16,168 nucleotides of DNA from DATGSF01 sp035302865 (GTDB taxonomy: Bacteria > Bacteroidota > Bacteroidia > Chitinophagales > Chitinophagaceae): positions 1-16,168 of the forward strand of contig DATGSF010000015.1 of the NCBI GenBank assembly GCA_035302865.1. Reading direction: 5' to 3'. The notes below the pieces were generated by a model. The model had not been told where the DNA came from and did not search any database. It was given only the letters and a program-made list of their open reading frames with translations. Shown here piece after piece: positions 15,243-16,168 of the stretch. Numbering within the stretch: the first letter of the stretch is position 1; every line of letters starts with the position of its first letter. The position numbers and the translations under genes are program-made.

Positions 15243-16168
15243 TTATTGACAATCACATTCTTTTTTCAACTCTTGAATTTTCAAGTTATTACTATCTATT
15301 GATTGTTGATTATTCAAAATCTTATTCGCCACTTGTTCTTTTTTCTTAAATACTTCTTTAGCTCTTTTTCGTTCAGGTTGGGTTACTAAATAATTTGCTA
15401 TATCATTGCCAGAACGAGGGTCACCTCCCATAGCTTTACCTTCTCTTTGAGTACGTTCATTAATACTTTTCCAAAGACCCATATACTCTTTATCAAGAAT
15501 TTCATATTCTTTTTCTAAACTACTATTTTCTGCTCCAATTTTTTGATTGATATTTTCGAGTGTATGTATTTCTTCTCTTGTCCTAAATTTCACAAATGTT
15601 AAAATATCTCCAATATTCAAGTTTAAATTTAAATAACCTGGGTCATCTGGATTATTAGAATTAGACACATTTTTGAAGTGACTTGGATTGTCTGAGACCA
15701 CATCCAAAAACGTAATTTTATTAATCAATGAATAGCCATATTGTTTTTGTGTTTCAGGATTATTAATATCATTGGCAATTTTTATAGGTCCTTGTCCTGG
15801 CTCTACACGATAACCGACTAATTGATTGTGGAATACAATAGGAGTGTCTAATAAGACATCATTATTTGATATTGGGTTGCCTATGTACATAGCATAAGGA
15901 CTAATAGACGGGTTGGGTTTCGGATCCAAATTCCACCTCCTCCCTAATCTTGATTCATATTCCCCATAAAATGCCGTATAGTGATTTCCAGGTCCTGCCA
16001 CTTCATTTGTCTTTTCCATTCCATTAAACCCAAACCTATATTTATCTCCTACCTCATCGCAAACTCTTACTAACACTTCCCCATTCACCCAAGAACCGCC
16101 TGTATATCGGATATTATCCAGTCTAAAATGTACATTCCCTTGAATTCCCACACTAATATTAGTAAAAC
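15243..16168 (-). CDS. C-terminal part of an Rhs-repeat protein (5' end outside window)
   Basis: The frame is open to the right edge, so a GTG at 16151 is probably internal and the gene is only partly seen (307 visible residues). The Rhs core signature covers about visible residues 43-97: YRFGFNGMEKTNE, GNHYTAFYGEYESRLGRRWNLDPK, then ISPYAMYIGNPI. Next is a LysM-like segment (about 115-195) of the kind found in Bacteroidota Rhs proteins: GYRVEPGQGPIKIANDINN, SDNPSHFKNV and LNIGDILTF. The remaining 115 residues are charged and heptad-like (IHTLENINQKIGAENSSLEK, and later VFKKKEQVANKILNNQQ), interrupted by GGDPRSGNDIANYL, and end in ECDCQ. No nuclease, deaminase or protease motif is visible in the tail. 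Rhs proteins are large surface or secreted proteins that often deliver C-terminal toxins. Confidence 0.92.
   Translation of the reverse strand, partial: FTNISVGIQGNVHFRLDNIRYTGGSWVNGEVLVRVCDEVGDKYRFGFNGMEKTNEVAGPGNHYTAFYGEYESRLGRRWNLDPKPNPSISPYAMYIGNPISNNDVLLDTPIVFHNQLVGYRVEPGQGPIKIANDINNPETQKQYGYSLINKITFLDVVSDNPSHFKNVSNSNNPDDPGYLNLNLNIGDILTFVKFRTREEIHTLENINQKIGAENSSLEKEYEILDKEYMGLWKSINERTQREGKAMGGDPRSGNDIANYLVTQPERKRAKEVFKKKEQVANKILNNQQSIDSNNLKIQELKKECDCQ

Overview
The window is AT-rich bacterial DNA (roughly 30% G+C by eye) from a member of the Bacteroidota. The evidence is the gene set: a DUF4271 membrane protein next to uroporphyrinogen-III synthase, a signal-less SH3 plus NlpC/P60 protein, a DUF3575 outer-membrane protein, a LemA/M48 pair and a Bacteroidota-style Rhs protein. 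Start sites lack clear Shine-Dalgarno sequences, and several gene fronts carry TAnnTTTG, the -7 element of this phylum. The exact genus cannot be read from the sequence.

Layout. (1) 1-3844: the 3' end of an unknown plus-strand gene, then a minus-strand pair of alaS followed by a secreted or membrane-anchored protein of unknown function. (2) 3940-6547: a tight plus-strand operon of DUF4271 membrane protein, hemD-like uroporphyrinogen-III synthase and a NlpC/P60 protein. (3) 6628-8436: an MsbA-like exporter with its own promoter candidate, closed by a strong hairpin at 8461-8497. (4) 8557-10118: lemA followed by an HtpX-like M48 protease on the minus strand. (5) 10337-13532: three plus-strand genes, namely an unrecognised 329-residue protein, a di-haem cytochrome-c peroxidase lipoprotein with a clear terminator, and a DUF3575-type outer-membrane protein. 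(6) 13533-14946: 1.4 kb without an intact gene, holding three inverted-repeat structures and coding-looking fragments interrupted by stops. (7) 14947-16168: on the minus strand, the C-terminal part of an Rhs-family protein (its 5' end lies beyond the window) followed at once by a small two-helix membrane protein.

Regions 1-5 are ordinary chromosomal genes: translation, tetrapyrrole synthesis, cell-wall hydrolysis, lipid-type export, membrane proteolysis and peroxide removal. Regions 6-7 look like accessory DNA: an Rhs gene end, a small partner gene, and downstream debris of the kind left by turnover of polymorphic-toxin or repeat loci. The parts most worth a second look are the roughly 138-nt imperfect palindrome at 13935-14072 and the Rhs tail with its membrane partner. 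No tRNA, rRNA, CRISPR array or intact insertion sequence was seen.
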